From positions 1 through 64,000 of the forward strand of contig JAKLIW010000006.1 in the NCBI GenBank assembly GCA_022709425.1: 64,000 bases of DNA, read 5' to 3'. The translations under genes and the position numbers were made by a program. Below are positions 1 to 9,651 of the stretch, piece by piece; position 1 is the first letter of the stretch, and the number at the start of each line of letters is the position of its first letter. The notes beneath the pieces were generated by a model. That model saw nothing but the letters and a program-made list of their open reading frames with translations. It did not search any database and was not told the origin of the DNA. This DNA is from a bacterium (GTDB lineage: Bacteria; UBP6; UBA1177; JAKLFG01).

Positions 1-11
1 TTGCCGTCCTT

Positions 12-73
12 CCTCGGGTAAGATATCAAATGTCTTGACGTACCGCTCCTCGGTAAGATTTTAGATGTCTTGA
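12..73. repeat. Imperfect direct repeat, two copies of about 26 bp
   Basis: The segments at 12-38 and 48-73 both read CCTCGG(G)TAAGAT, then a variable stretch, then ATGTCTTGA. They lie just upstream of the promoter-like sequence of the lectin lipoprotein. They could be operator half-sites or leftovers of a duplicated upstream gene end. The window edge prevents a decision. Confidence 0.55.
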
Positions 74-82
74 TTCGACCTC

Positions 83-110
83 TTGCGTTTGTTTCCCAAT
101 ATGCTACCAT
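83..110 (+). promoter_or_regulatory. Possible sigma-70 promoter for the lectin lipoprotein
   Basis: TTGCGT at 83-88 is separated by 16 bp from TACCAT at 105-110. The match is moderate. An AGGAGG ribosome-binding site at 130-135 follows, ahead of ATG 145. Confidence 0.35.
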
Positions 111-144
111 AGCGGCGGGTTTTTATGTGAGGAGGAACAGCATC

Positions 145-1470
145 ATGAACCGGATCCTCTTTTTTCTCGGCGCGTGCGCTCTTGCGCTTTCGGCCTGCAC
201 CCCTTCGGAAGAGGCGGTGTACTGCGAAACGGCGTTCGATTGTCCCGAAGGATGGGAATGTGGCCCGGAAAATGTCTGCATAGAGAGCGGCGAACAGAAC
301 GACAACTCCGGCGGAACGGATCAGACTCTCCCGGAACAGGATACCCTACCGGCTGACGAGAGCGTACCGCCGATCGATGATGCTCTTCCGGGCGATACCG
401 ATCTGCCTCCCGCCGATCAGGATAACGCCGTGACCGACGACGGCACCGGCGCGACCGATGACGACACCGTGATCATCGACAACGATGAGCTCATTACCGA
501 TGAAGATTCCCTGATCATCAACGACGACTCCCTTGCCGACGACGAAGATATTCTTATCGTCGATGATACCATGACACCCGACAACGACACCGTCTTACCC
601 GACGAGACCTCTGATGCTGATGCCGACGTCTCGTTGGACTGCGGCGCCGATTGGACCCTGAACAATACGACCGGGACCTGTTATCGCTACTTCGCCGACA
701 CCAAGGACTTCGATACGGCCGAGAGCGACTGCGTGACCCTGCAGGGACATCTGGTCAGTATCGCCTCTGTCGACGAAAATGACTGGGTCCGCGACAATAT
801 CGGCATACCGGCCGACACCGCCTACTGGCTCGGCTACACCGCCGCTGATGCGACCGGCCCCGGCACCGGTTCAGCAAATGGGAACACCTGCGCCTCACCG
901 CACGTCGTGAACTCTTCCGGAGGGACGTATTCCTTTTCGACCACCAGCGCGTCAGCTACCGGCTGCTTGTGCGGATCATCGACCGTCAGCGGGAACTTCG
1001 TCAGTTTCCGGCTGAACAGCCCCTCGACCGGATACTGGGAGATCGTCGCCGACACCAGCAACGACGCCGTCATCACGATCCACGAAGATCCCGGTTGCAG
1101 CAGTTGCACCGCCGACCGCGTAGCCTGCGTGGACAGCCTCTCCGGCGCCGGGAAGGAAGTGTTCAATAATCAATACCAACTCAATTCTTCGCACTGGTAT
1201 CTGATCATGATAGCCGGAAAGACGAGCGATGTCACCGGGACACTCTACATCCGGCCGCCGATCACGGCGAGCAACTTCGCCGATCACTACTCGTGGACCG
1301 ACGGAGACAACCATAGTTACGCCAACTGGCTCTCCACACAACCCGACTATGCAAGCGGCAATGAACGATGCGCGCATGTCTGGGGCCTGACCAGCGAAAC
1401 CACTTGGGGACAGTGGAACGACAATCAGTGTTCCGCGCTTCTTCCCTATGTCTGCGAGAGATTGCCCTAG
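145..1470 (+). CDS. Lipoprotein with Asp-rich linker and an interrupted C-type lectin domain
   Basis: Predicted surface or periplasmic lipoprotein of 441 residues. Start ATG 145 has AGGAGG 9 bp upstream; an upstream in-frame extension lacks this. A signal peptide ends in lipobox LSAC (Cys18). A short Cys cluster (about 28-48) is followed by an Asp/Thr/Pro-rich linker to about residue 164. A C-type-lectin-like fold then starts at C166 (CGADW, later WLGY). It is interrupted at about 236-376 by a Ser/Thr-rich segment with its own cysteines that resembles a PPC-type beta sandwich. The lectin fold resumes with YSWTDG, ANW, QWND and a terminal YVCE. The WND-like triad suggests the calcium/sugar site may be kept. 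The ligand is unknown. It is convergent with skp. Confidence 0.8.
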   Translation: MNRILFFLGACALALSACTPSEEAVYCETAFDCPEGWECGPENVCIESGEQNDNSGGTDQTLPEQDTLPADESVPPIDDALPGDTDLPPADQDNAVTDDGTGATDDDTVIIDNDELITDEDSLIINDDSLADDEDILIVDDTMTPDNDTVLPDETSDADADVSLDCGADWTLNNTTGTCYRYFADTKDFDTAESDCVTLQGHLVSIASVDENDWVRDNIGIPADTAYWLGYTAADATGPGTGSANGNTCASPHVVNSSGGTYSFSTTSASATGCLCGSSTVSGNFVSFRLNSPSTGYWEIVADTSNDAVITIHEDPGCSSCTADRVACVDSLSGAGKEVFNNQYQLNSSHWYLIMIAGKTSDVTGTLYIRPPITASNFADHYSWTDGDNHSYANWLSTQPDYASGNERCAHVWGLTSETTWGQWNDNQCSALLPYVCERLP

Positions 1471-1509
1471 CGCCGGACCGGCCGAAGACCCTTACGGAGT
1501 TCCGCCACC

Positions 1510-1995
1510 TTACTTATTGATGACGGTAATGACGTCCTGCGTGATGTCGAACTTATCCTGCATGTAGAGGACATTGTCCTTGGCGAGGACCAGATCGTAA
1601 CCCTTCTTTTTGGCTATCTCGGTCGCCAGCTTCTTCACTTTCTCAATGAACGAGGTCTGCGCCGTGTAATCCTTCTCCTGAAGCATCTTCTGACTCGACT
1701 GGTAGAGCTCCTGAAACTCGAGATACTTGCGCTGGAACTCTTCCTGCATCGCCTGTTTGGCCTCGGGGGTCGCCACCTGCGCCTCTTTCATCGCCCGCTC
1801 CTGAAGCGCCTTGAGATCGGCCTCTTTCTTCTTCAGGTCGTCCTGCGTCTTTTTGAGCATCTTCTCCATGTTGGCCTTCTCGGATTTGATCTCCTTGGAA
1901 TTCTCCCACACCTTCTTCATGTCGATACAGGCGACATTGAGCGCAAAGGCGGGGACCGCCATGAACAGGATGGCGGCGATAATGAGCTGTTTCAT
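1510..1995 (-). CDS. skp: Periplasmic chaperone Skp/OmpH family
   Basis: 161 residues. A Sec signal peptide (MKQLIIAAILFMAVPAFA) is followed by a short beta segment starting NVACIDMKKVW, then a long charged coiled coil rich in Lys, Glu and Gln, and a C-terminal strand (KKGYDLVLAKDNVLYM) typical of Skp. Skp binds unfolded outer-membrane proteins in the periplasm and hands them to BamA. ATG 1995 is preceded by a GGGAGG-like site. An upstream in-frame extension would overlap the bamA end and has no signal peptide. It is the last gene of the lol-bam operon, 10 bp after bamA, the usual bamA-skp order. Confidence 0.93.
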   Translation of the reverse strand: MKQLIIAAILFMAVPAFALNVACIDMKKVWENSKEIKSEKANMEKMLKKTQDDLKKKEADLKALQERAMKEAQVATPEAKQAMQEEFQRKYLEFQELYQSSQKMLQEKDYTAQTSFIEKVKKLATEIAKKKGYDLVLAKDNVLYMQDKFDITQDVITVINK

Positions 1996-2005
1996 CGGTT
2001 CCTCC

Positions 2006-4330
2006 CTAGAACGAGTTCTTGATGTTGAATTCAAACATGTAAACCGGATCACCCGGCCGCGGCGTGATGGGGAAGCCCCATTCGAACGACAGCGGCGCTA
2101 TGGGGGTAACCCACCGTATCCCGAACCCGGCGCTCCAGTACATCGCGAGCGGCAGTCCGTATTTGTTGTGTCCCTTATTGTCGATATAGAACAGGTTCTC
2201 GTCCTCGTTGAAAGCGTTGCCGACATCGAGGAAGGCGACGAGATTGAGTCGCATCTCCTTGAGGATCGGCAGTTCCAGCTCATTGTTGATGATGACCTGT
2301 TTGTCGCCGCCGATGGTGTAGGGAGATACCGAACTGGTCGGATCGCCCGGATCGTCGATGATGCGCAGGCCGTCGCCGGGACCGATGGAGTTGTAGGGAT
2401 AGCCGCGTATCGAGAAGAGTCCTCCCAAGCGGTACCGTTCCGACACAGGAAGACGATTGCCCGAGAAGTCCTTTTTCCAGCCGGTCGTGACATTGACCTT
2501 GTAGATAAGGTCCCAGAAAAGGCGCTGATACCAGCGGAAATTGAAGTCGAGGGTGAGTATGTCGTCATCAGAACCGAATATGCGCGGACTCATCTCGATG
2601 CCGACGCTGGAGTAGAGCCCTTTGGAAGGGAACATCCGGTCGTCGCGCGAATCCCACGTAAGCCGCGTGAGGACCGAACTGGTGAGCATATCGCGGAACA
2701 TGAAACTCATCTGTTCCTTGGCTCCTCCCTTAAGCCACACCTTGTCGATACGGTAGCCGCCCGATATCGAAAGATTGTCGGTGATCGGATAACCGAAGAT
2801 AAGGCTGTAACCGAGGCGGTTGTCCTCATAATCGGCATAGTAGGTCGAATCGAGCGACGAATAATCGAATTTGACGAAGTAGAAACTGGTATTCATGAAG
2901 ACATCGTAATCGAAGAAATAGGGCTCGAAAAGGCTGAGGTTCACCTCCTGCCGGATCGCCGAGAACTGCGAGACGAGGCTGATGGTCTGGCCGTAACCGA
3001 GGAAGTTGTTCTGGTCGATGCGGGCGTTGAAGACGAACGACTCGAACGAACTGAAGCCGGCGCCGACATTGAAGGTGCCGCTCTTGCGCTCCTTGACCTT
3101 GACGATGACCCTGACCAACTCGGGCGTGGAGCCTTCCCGGAGCGTGATGGTCGTCTCGTCGTAGAAGCCGGTCCGTTTTATCAGTCCTTCGCTCCGTTTC
3201 TGACCGGTATAAGTGTACCATTCTCCTTCGTACAGACGCATCTCGCGCCGGATGACCTTGTCACGAGAACGGTCGTTGCCCGTTATCTCGATCCGCTCAA
3301 CGCGACACTTGTTCCCCTTCTGGATATGATAGGTGACATCGAGCGTTTTATCGGCCTCGTTCGGGACCCGGTCCGGCAGGACGGTCACGAAGGGATACCC
3401 CTCGTCGCCGTAGAAGGTCTTAAGGGCATCGAGATCGGCGATGAGTTCCGAGTGGCGGTACCACTTGTCCTTGGTCAGACGCGGATCATATTTCGGGTAT
3501 TCGCCCTTTTCTAGCAGATCGCCGGTAACGGTCACCGAGCGTATCTTGTAGCGTTCCCCTTCAGTAACGATGAAGTTGATATAGATGTCCTTCCGGTCGG
3601 GCGATATGGTGACGATCGGCCGCGATACGCGGACATTAACGAAGCCCTCCTCGTTATAGAGGAACATGATGCGGGCCTGATCCTCTTCGAGCAGTTCTTT
3701 TTTGTACCCCTCGTCCTTGAAGAAGGAGAAAAGTCCGTCCTCCTGCGTGTTGAGGCGCTCCTTGATGAAGTCGTCCGAAAGGAAGGCATTGCCCGATATC
3801 GATATCTTGCGGACGCGGGAGCGGTCCCCTTCGGTGATCGAAAGAACCAGCGCCGCATCGTTGTTCTTCTCGTTGATGGTGAGGTCATGCACGACGCGGA
3901 CCATGAGATAGCCCTTTTCTTTGTAAAGGTCGGCTATCTTCTGGAGATTGCGCTGTATCTTATCAAGATCGATGAGTTCATTCTTCTTGATGTCGACCAC
4001 CTTCTCGATGTCCTCAAGATCGATCTTGTCGTACCCCTTGATGGTGATGGCCGATATCACCGGCTGTTCGACGACGATCACCCGCAGAACGCTGGTATCG
4101 ATATCGTAGCGCATCTCGACATGCTGATAAAGCTTCGACGCGTACAAGGTGCGCAGTATCACATCGAGCTCCCCTTCGGTCAGGGCGCTTTTCCCTTCAA
4201 AGTGTTTGGCGATGATGGAGCATTCGGTACGGACGCAGCCATCGGTCACGACCTGCCGTATCTCCACCGCTTGCAGGGAAGCGGCGGCAAGAACGGCGAT
4301 AAGTGCAAAAAGAATCCTCACAGGGACCAT
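2006..4330 (-). CDS. bamA: Outer-membrane protein assembly factor BamA
   Basis: 774 residues. A signal peptide ends near LQA, followed by five POTRA-like repeats (beta-alpha-alpha-beta-beta units to about residue 410) and an Omp85 barrel. The barrel holds the conserved RGYPYNSIGPGDG region and ends in aromatic strands with a C-terminal F. BamA inserts beta-barrel proteins into the outer membrane. ATG 4330 has AAGGAC about 9 bp upstream and overlaps the lolD stop by 13 bp. A GTG at 4321 forming a GTGA overlap with the lolD stop is an alternative and would give a neater signal peptide. It lies between lolD and skp, so lipoprotein export and barrel assembly are co-transcribed. Confidence 0.95.
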   Translation of the reverse strand: MVPVRILFALIAVLAAASLQAVEIRQVVTDGCVRTECSIIAKHFEGKSALTEGELDVILRTLYASKLYQHVEMRYDIDTSVLRVIVVEQPVISAITIKGYDKIDLEDIEKVVDIKKNELIDLDKIQRNLQKIADLYKEKGYLMVRVVHDLTINEKNNDAALVLSITEGDRSRVRKISISGNAFLSDDFIKERLNTQEDGLFSFFKDEGYKKELLEEDQARIMFLYNEEGFVNVRVSRPIVTISPDRKDIYINFIVTEGERYKIRSVTVTGDLLEKGEYPKYDPRLTKDKWYRHSELIADLDALKTFYGDEGYPFVTVLPDRVPNEADKTLDVTYHIQKGNKCRVERIEITGNDRSRDKVIRREMRLYEGEWYTYTGQKRSEGLIKRTGFYDETTITLREGSTPELVRVIVKVKERKSGTFNVGAGFSSFESFVFNARIDQNNFLGYGQTISLVSQFSAIRQEVNLSLFEPYFFDYDVFMNTSFYFVKFDYSSLDSTYYADYEDNRLGYSLIFGYPITDNLSISGGYRIDKVWLKGGAKEQMSFMFRDMLTSSVLTRLTWDSRDDRMFPSKGLYSSVGIEMSPRIFGSDDDILTLDFNFRWYQRLFWDLIYKVNVTTGWKKDFSGNRLPVSERYRLGGLFSIRGYPYNSIGPGDGLRIIDDPGDPTSSVSPYTIGGDKQVIINNELELPILKEMRLNLVAFLDVGNAFNEDENLFYIDNKGHNKYGLPLAMYWSAGFGIRWVTPIAPLSFEWGFPITPRPGDPVYMFEFNIKNSF

Positions 4331-4986
4331 AACATGCCGTCCTTCAGTTCATAGTTCAGTTCCATCCGGCGCGCGAAACTCTTGTTGTGGGTCACGAAGA
4401 GCGTCGTGAGCTTGTGCTCATCGGCAAGCGACAGCACGAGGTCGAGGATAACGAGCCCGGTCTCTTCGTCAAGATTTCCGGTCGGTTCATCGAGAAGTAG
4501 TATCTTGGGCCGCATGATAAGGGCGCGCGCGATCGACACCCGTTGCTGCTCACCGCCCGACAGTTCCGCCGGTTTATGTTCAACGCGGTCGGAAAGGCCC
4601 ACCCGGTCGAGCATCGCGCGCGCCTCGGCGAACGCATCTCCCGGACGACGGCCGATGAAAAGAGGCATCGCGACATTCTCCAGCGCGGTGAATTCGGGCA
4701 GGAGATGGTGGAACTGGAAAACGATGCCGACCATCGCGTTGCGGAACCGGCTGAGCCGCGTATCGTTCATCGCGGCAGTATCTTCACCGCCGATGCGCAG
4801 AGCGCCCGCATCGGGCCGTTCGATGGTGGCGATGATCGACAGGAGGGTCGATTTCCCGGCGCCGCTCTTGCCGATGAGCGACATGCGCGCCCCTTCGGGG
4901 AGTTCCAGATTCGCATCGCGGAGGACCGGTATGGTCTTCCCCTCTATGGTGTAACTCTTGGCGATGTGCGACAGGGCAAGCATCAT
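4318..4986 (-). CDS. lolD: Lipoprotein-releasing ABC transporter ATPase LolD
   Basis: 222 residues, full length for a MacB/LolD-type ATPase. Walker A GKSGAGKST, Q-loop region VFQFHHLLPEFTALENVAMPL, ABC signature LSGGEQQRVSIARAL, Walker B ILLLDEPTGNLD and H-loop FVTHN are all intact. The HHLLPEF stretch is typical of LolD. It powers extraction of lipoproteins from the inner membrane by the adjacent FtsX-type permeases. It lies 7 bp after the second permease gene and overlaps bamA, consistent with one transcript. It starts at ATG 4986, with a second ATG directly after. Confidence 0.93.
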   Translation of the reverse strand: MMLALSHIAKSYTIEGKTIPVLRDANLELPEGARMSLIGKSGAGKSTLLSIIATIERPDAGALRIGGEDTAAMNDTRLSRFRNAMVGIVFQFHHLLPEFTALENVAMPLFIGRRPGDAFAEARAMLDRVGLSDRVEHKPAELSGGEQQRVSIARALIMRPKILLLDEPTGNLDEETGLVILDLVLSLADEHKLTTLFVTHNKSFARRMELNYELKDGMLWSL

Positions 4987-4993
4987 GACGACC

Positions 4994-6295
4994 TCATTCG
5001 TACCGTAAACCTTCCGCCGGCGGTATGCGCGACGCCCGCCATGCCGGGTAAAGCGTCGCGAAGAAACTGATGGTGAGCGCGCTCAACGCGACGACGCCGA
5101 AACTCATGAGCGACATCTCGACCGGCAGTTTATTGAAGAAATAAATGTCCTTGGCAAGCGGGAACTCTATTTGGCGCAACGTCAGGCAGACGATTATCGC
5201 GAGCATTATCCCCGCCAATGTCCCGGCGGCGCCGACGAAAAGCCCGTCCATGACGAAGATACGCCGTATCATCCGGTCGTCGGCTCCCATCGCCTTGAGT
5301 ATGGCGATCTCCGATATCTTCCCCATCACGAGCATCACCAGCGTCGATATGATGCCGAAGGAGGCGACGAGGATGATCACGATGAGGATGATGAACATGA
5401 CGATCTTCTGCATCTCGAGAAATTTGAAGGTGGTCTTGTTCATGTCCATCCAGTCCTGTATCCCGTAGGGAAAACCCCCGACAAGGGTCATGATGCGGTC
5501 CTCGACCTCTTTGACCTTGTAGATGTCGCGTACCTTAATGTTGAGATAGCTCACCAGTCCCTTGGCCGAGAAGAATTCCTGCGCGTCGGGCATTGAAAGG
5601 TAGGCGAACTTGAAATCGTAGTCGTACATCCCGGTGTAGAATATGGCGACGACGGTGAAGGTGCGGCTGACCGGCACCGGACCGGTGGGCCCCATGCCGC
5701 CGCCGAGCGGACTGATGACGGTGACGGTGTCGCCCGCCGTCACGCCGAGATGTTCCGCCATATCCTTGCCGATGGCGATGGGGAGCGGACGCAACGGTAC
5801 GGTCCCTTCGTCGGCGAGCAGATCCTCTTCGGCCGCCGCTTTGGCGTAATCGGGGCACTGCGCGATGTCGGCGAGACATTCGAGTTTCCCTTTGCCGGGC
5901 ATGATTTGGCGCGGCAGTTCTATCACCGAACCGATGGAGGCGACGTCGATGCCGTTGGCTATGGCGCCGGTGATGCGGCCGTTGGCCGAGACCATCACCT
6001 CGTTCATGACCGAGGGGGTGACGCCGACGACCCCGTCGACCTGCCGGATATCCTTCGCGAGCTTCTCGTATTCCTCGAACCGGCCGACGAGTTTATGAAA
6101 ATGGGCGTGCGCCGTCGAAGAGAGGATATTGTTCTTCATCTCCGAAAGGAAACCGTCCATGACCGACAGGACCGATATGAGCGCCGCGACCCCCAGCATC
6201 ATCCCGATGACCGATATCAGGGTGATGAGCGACAGCGCCCCCGACCGTTTCGTATTTTTGAAGTAGCGCAGACTGACGAGCGTTTCGAACTTCAC
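4994..6295 (-). CDS. lolC/E: LolC/LolE-type lipoprotein-releasing permease (second copy)
   Basis: 433 residues. An N-terminal transmembrane helix after RYFKNTKRSG, a large periplasmic domain (about 45-270), then three C-terminal helices of the FtsX/MacB permease type with the coupling sequence ISEIAILKAMGAD. The GTG start at 6295 has GGGAG 5-9 bp upstream. It is about equal in length to, and clearly homologous with, the preceding gene (shared ISVxG, QSI/LSVMDG, TPxVxxEV, GGGMGPTGP, EIAILKAMGA). A LolCE heterodimer is therefore more likely than a LolF homodimer. Which paralogue is C and which is E cannot be told by eye. Confidence 0.88.
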   Translation of the reverse strand: MKFETLVSLRYFKNTKRSGALSLITLISVIGMMLGVAALISVLSVMDGFLSEMKNNILSSTAHAHFHKLVGRFEEYEKLAKDIRQVDGVVGVTPSVMNEVMVSANGRITGAIANGIDVASIGSVIELPRQIMPGKGKLECLADIAQCPDYAKAAAEEDLLADEGTVPLRPLPIAIGKDMAEHLGVTAGDTVTVISPLGGGMGPTGPVPVSRTFTVVAIFYTGMYDYDFKFAYLSMPDAQEFFSAKGLVSYLNIKVRDIYKVKEVEDRIMTLVGGFPYGIQDWMDMNKTTFKFLEMQKIVMFIILIVIILVASFGIISTLVMLVMGKISEIAILKAMGADDRMIRRIFVMDGLFVGAAGTLAGIMLAIIVCLTLRQIEFPLAKDIYFFNKLPVEMSLMSFGVVALSALTISFFATLYPAWRASRIPPAEGLRYE

Positions 6296-6304
6296 GCGAA
6301 CTCC

Positions 6305-7615
6305 CTACTCATAGCGCAACCCTTCGGCGGGCCGGATACGGGCGGCGTACCGGCTCGGATAAAGCGTCGCCGCGAACGATACGATGAGCGCCGCAACGGC
6401 ACAGAGCGCGAAGAGTCCCGCCGACATCTCGACCGGCAAGGTGGTCAGATAGTAGACATCCTGCGCGAAGGGAAGTTCCAGCCCGTCGAGCCAAACACAG
6501 GCGCCGAATCCGAGCGCAAGGCCGAGCAATGTGCCGACCAGTCCCAGCACGAAACCGTCAAAGACGAACAGCGTCATCACGGCACGGTTCGAGGCACCCA
6601 TCGCCTTGAGTATCGCGATCTCGCGCGTCTTGCCGAGCACCATCATCAGGAGCGTCGCCACGATGTTGAACGACGCGACCAGCACGATGAACCCGAGGAT
6701 GAGGAACATCACGATCTTCTCCATCTTGAGGGCGTTGAAGATGTTCTTGTTCATCTCCTTCCATGTCTTGACGGTATAGCCGGCACCGGCCGCCGCGCCT
6801 ATTTTACCCGCCATGCGGTCGACATCGTAGAGATCGTCGAGTTTCAGCGCCAACGCGGTGACGGTCCCCTTCATCGAGAAGAAGTCCTGCGCATCGGTGA
6901 GGTTGAAATAGACATAGTTGAGATCGTATTCGTACATCCCGGTGAAGAACAGCCCCGCCACGCGGAAGTTCTTCGACAGCGGCAGCGGGCCGGTCGGTCC
7001 CATGCCGCCACCGGTCGGGCTGATGACCGTCATGACATCGCCGGGATGAAGGCTGAAGAAACGGGCCATCTCCTTCCCGATGACGATGGGCGGCAGGTTC
7101 CGGTCGCGGTCCGGTATGAAATCCTCATAGAAGGCGGTACGCGGATCGACGGTGCGCCGCTTCAGCAGTTCGGGACAGTTCACGAACCCGCCAAGGCATT
7201 TGATATCGCTCTTTTCGGCCGCCATCTGGTCGGGCAGGAGTATCACCGATCCGACCGTCGGGACATCGACCCCATTGGCGATGCCGCCGAGCACCTCTTC
7301 GTTGGCCGCGACGATGACCTCGGTGGTAACCATCGGCGTCACTCCGGCCACACCGGGCACCGCGCGCAGTTTCTCCGCAAGCGGCGACCAGTCGGCGACC
7401 GTCCCTTCGGCGGTCGACACCAGCGCGTGGGCCTTCGATCCCAGTATCGATCGCTTCATCTGGTTCTGCAGGCCGTCCATGATCGACTGGACCGTCACCA
7501 GCGACGCGACGCCGATGGTGATGCCGAGGACCGATATGACCGTGATGAGCGACAGAAAACGGGTGCGTCGGGTATTCCAGAGATAGCGGAGTCCGACGAA
7601 GAATTCAAAACGCAT
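6305..7615 (-). CDS. lolC/E: LolC/LolE-type lipoprotein-releasing permease (first copy)
   Basis: 436 residues with the same FtsX-family layout as its downstream neighbour: one N-terminal helix (FLSLITVISVLGITIGVASLVTV), a periplasmic domain, and three C-terminal helices with REIAILKAMGAS. The ATG start at 7615 directly abuts the lysS stop codon (7616-7618), so translation is probably coupled. It works with LolD to release mature lipoproteins, which is fitting given how many lipoproteins this window encodes. Confidence 0.88.
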   Translation of the reverse strand: MRFEFFVGLRYLWNTRRTRFLSLITVISVLGITIGVASLVTVQSIMDGLQNQMKRSILGSKAHALVSTAEGTVADWSPLAEKLRAVPGVAGVTPMVTTEVIVAANEEVLGGIANGVDVPTVGSVILLPDQMAAEKSDIKCLGGFVNCPELLKRRTVDPRTAFYEDFIPDRDRNLPPIVIGKEMARFFSLHPGDVMTVISPTGGGMGPTGPLPLSKNFRVAGLFFTGMYEYDLNYVYFNLTDAQDFFSMKGTVTALALKLDDLYDVDRMAGKIGAAAGAGYTVKTWKEMNKNIFNALKMEKIVMFLILGFIVLVASFNIVATLLMMVLGKTREIAILKAMGASNRAVMTLFVFDGFVLGLVGTLLGLALGFGACVWLDGLELPFAQDVYYLTTLPVEMSAGLFALCAVAALIVSFAATLYPSRYAARIRPAEGLRYE

Positions 7616-9142
<1,527 letters not shown>

Positions 9143-9158
9143 CGTGTCGGGACCTCTC

Positions 9159-9479
9159 TTACTTCTTGGTTGGTGCGGGAGCCGGGGCCGGGGCGGGAGC
9201 CGGGGCCGGGGCAGGCTGGGGTTGCGCCGCCTCTTTTGCCTTGGCGGCCGCGATCTCGGCATTACGCCTCTTGAGTTCTTCCCGTATCTCGGGGGGAAGT
9301 ATCCGCATCTGGGAGGGTTTCACGCGCATAACGGGCGGCGCCTTTTTCTTCTGCGATTCGCCTATGGGGAAAACGGCGCCTTGGGGCGAGACCGACTCCT
9401 CTTTCTCTCGGGAGCAGTTACACCCGACGACCGCGAACATCAAACTAGCTAGCATACTGTAAACAATGAGTTTTTTCAT
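9159..9479 (-). CDS. Small lipoprotein with Ala-Pro repeat tail
   Basis: 106 residues. The signal peptide and lipobox are AVVGC, followed by NCSREKEE. The middle part is basic and amphipathic (PPEIREELKRRNAEIAAAKAKEAA), and the end is a (PA)n run finishing TKK. ATG 9479 has AGGAGG 5 bp upstream. A TTG one codon earlier is less likely. It is the first gene after the strong promoter at 9510-9538 and is followed by lysS after 16 bp. The Ala-Pro tail may form an extended periplasmic tether. No family was recognised. Confidence 0.75.
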   Translation of the reverse strand: MKKLIVYSMLASLMFAVVGCNCSREKEESVSPQGAVFPIGESQKKKAPPVMRVKPSQMRILPPEIREELKRRNAEIAAAKAKEAAQPQPAPAPAPAPAPAPAPTKK

Positions 9480-9509
9480 CAAAGCCTCCTAGTCCGGCAA
9501 AAACGGGAC

Positions 9510-9538
9510 ACTATAGTGGTTTTCCCCCGTAGAGTCAA
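9510..9538 (-). promoter_or_regulatory. Sigma-70 promoter of the lipoprotein-lysS-lol-bam-skp operon
   Basis: Read on the minus strand, TTGACT (9538-9533), a 17-bp spacer, and TATAGT (9515-9510). The next gene starts 31 bp downstream. No other convincing promoter was seen down to skp, where gaps are 16 bp or less. Confidence 0.75.
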
Positions 9539-9594
9539 CTTTTTACCGACTAATAACCGCGCGCGAGACCGTTTCATTCCCGCCTCCCATAAAT

Positions 9595-9622
9595 TTGCCT
9601 TGCACGGTACGACGCATATAAT
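9595..9622 (+). promoter_or_regulatory. Sigma-70 promoter of alr
   Basis: TTGCCT at 9595-9600, a 16-bp spacer, and a perfect TATAAT at 9617-9622. The predicted transcript would start about 20 bp before the AAGGAG site of alr. It is divergent from the promoter at 9510-9538. Confidence 0.65.
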
Positions 9623-9651
9623 AGCAAGGTTTTTGAAGGAGAATGCGCGCC

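Noticed and set aside
1811..3514. Open frame of 567 codons opposite bamA
   Set aside because: Antisense shadow of bamA with no recognisable protein features.
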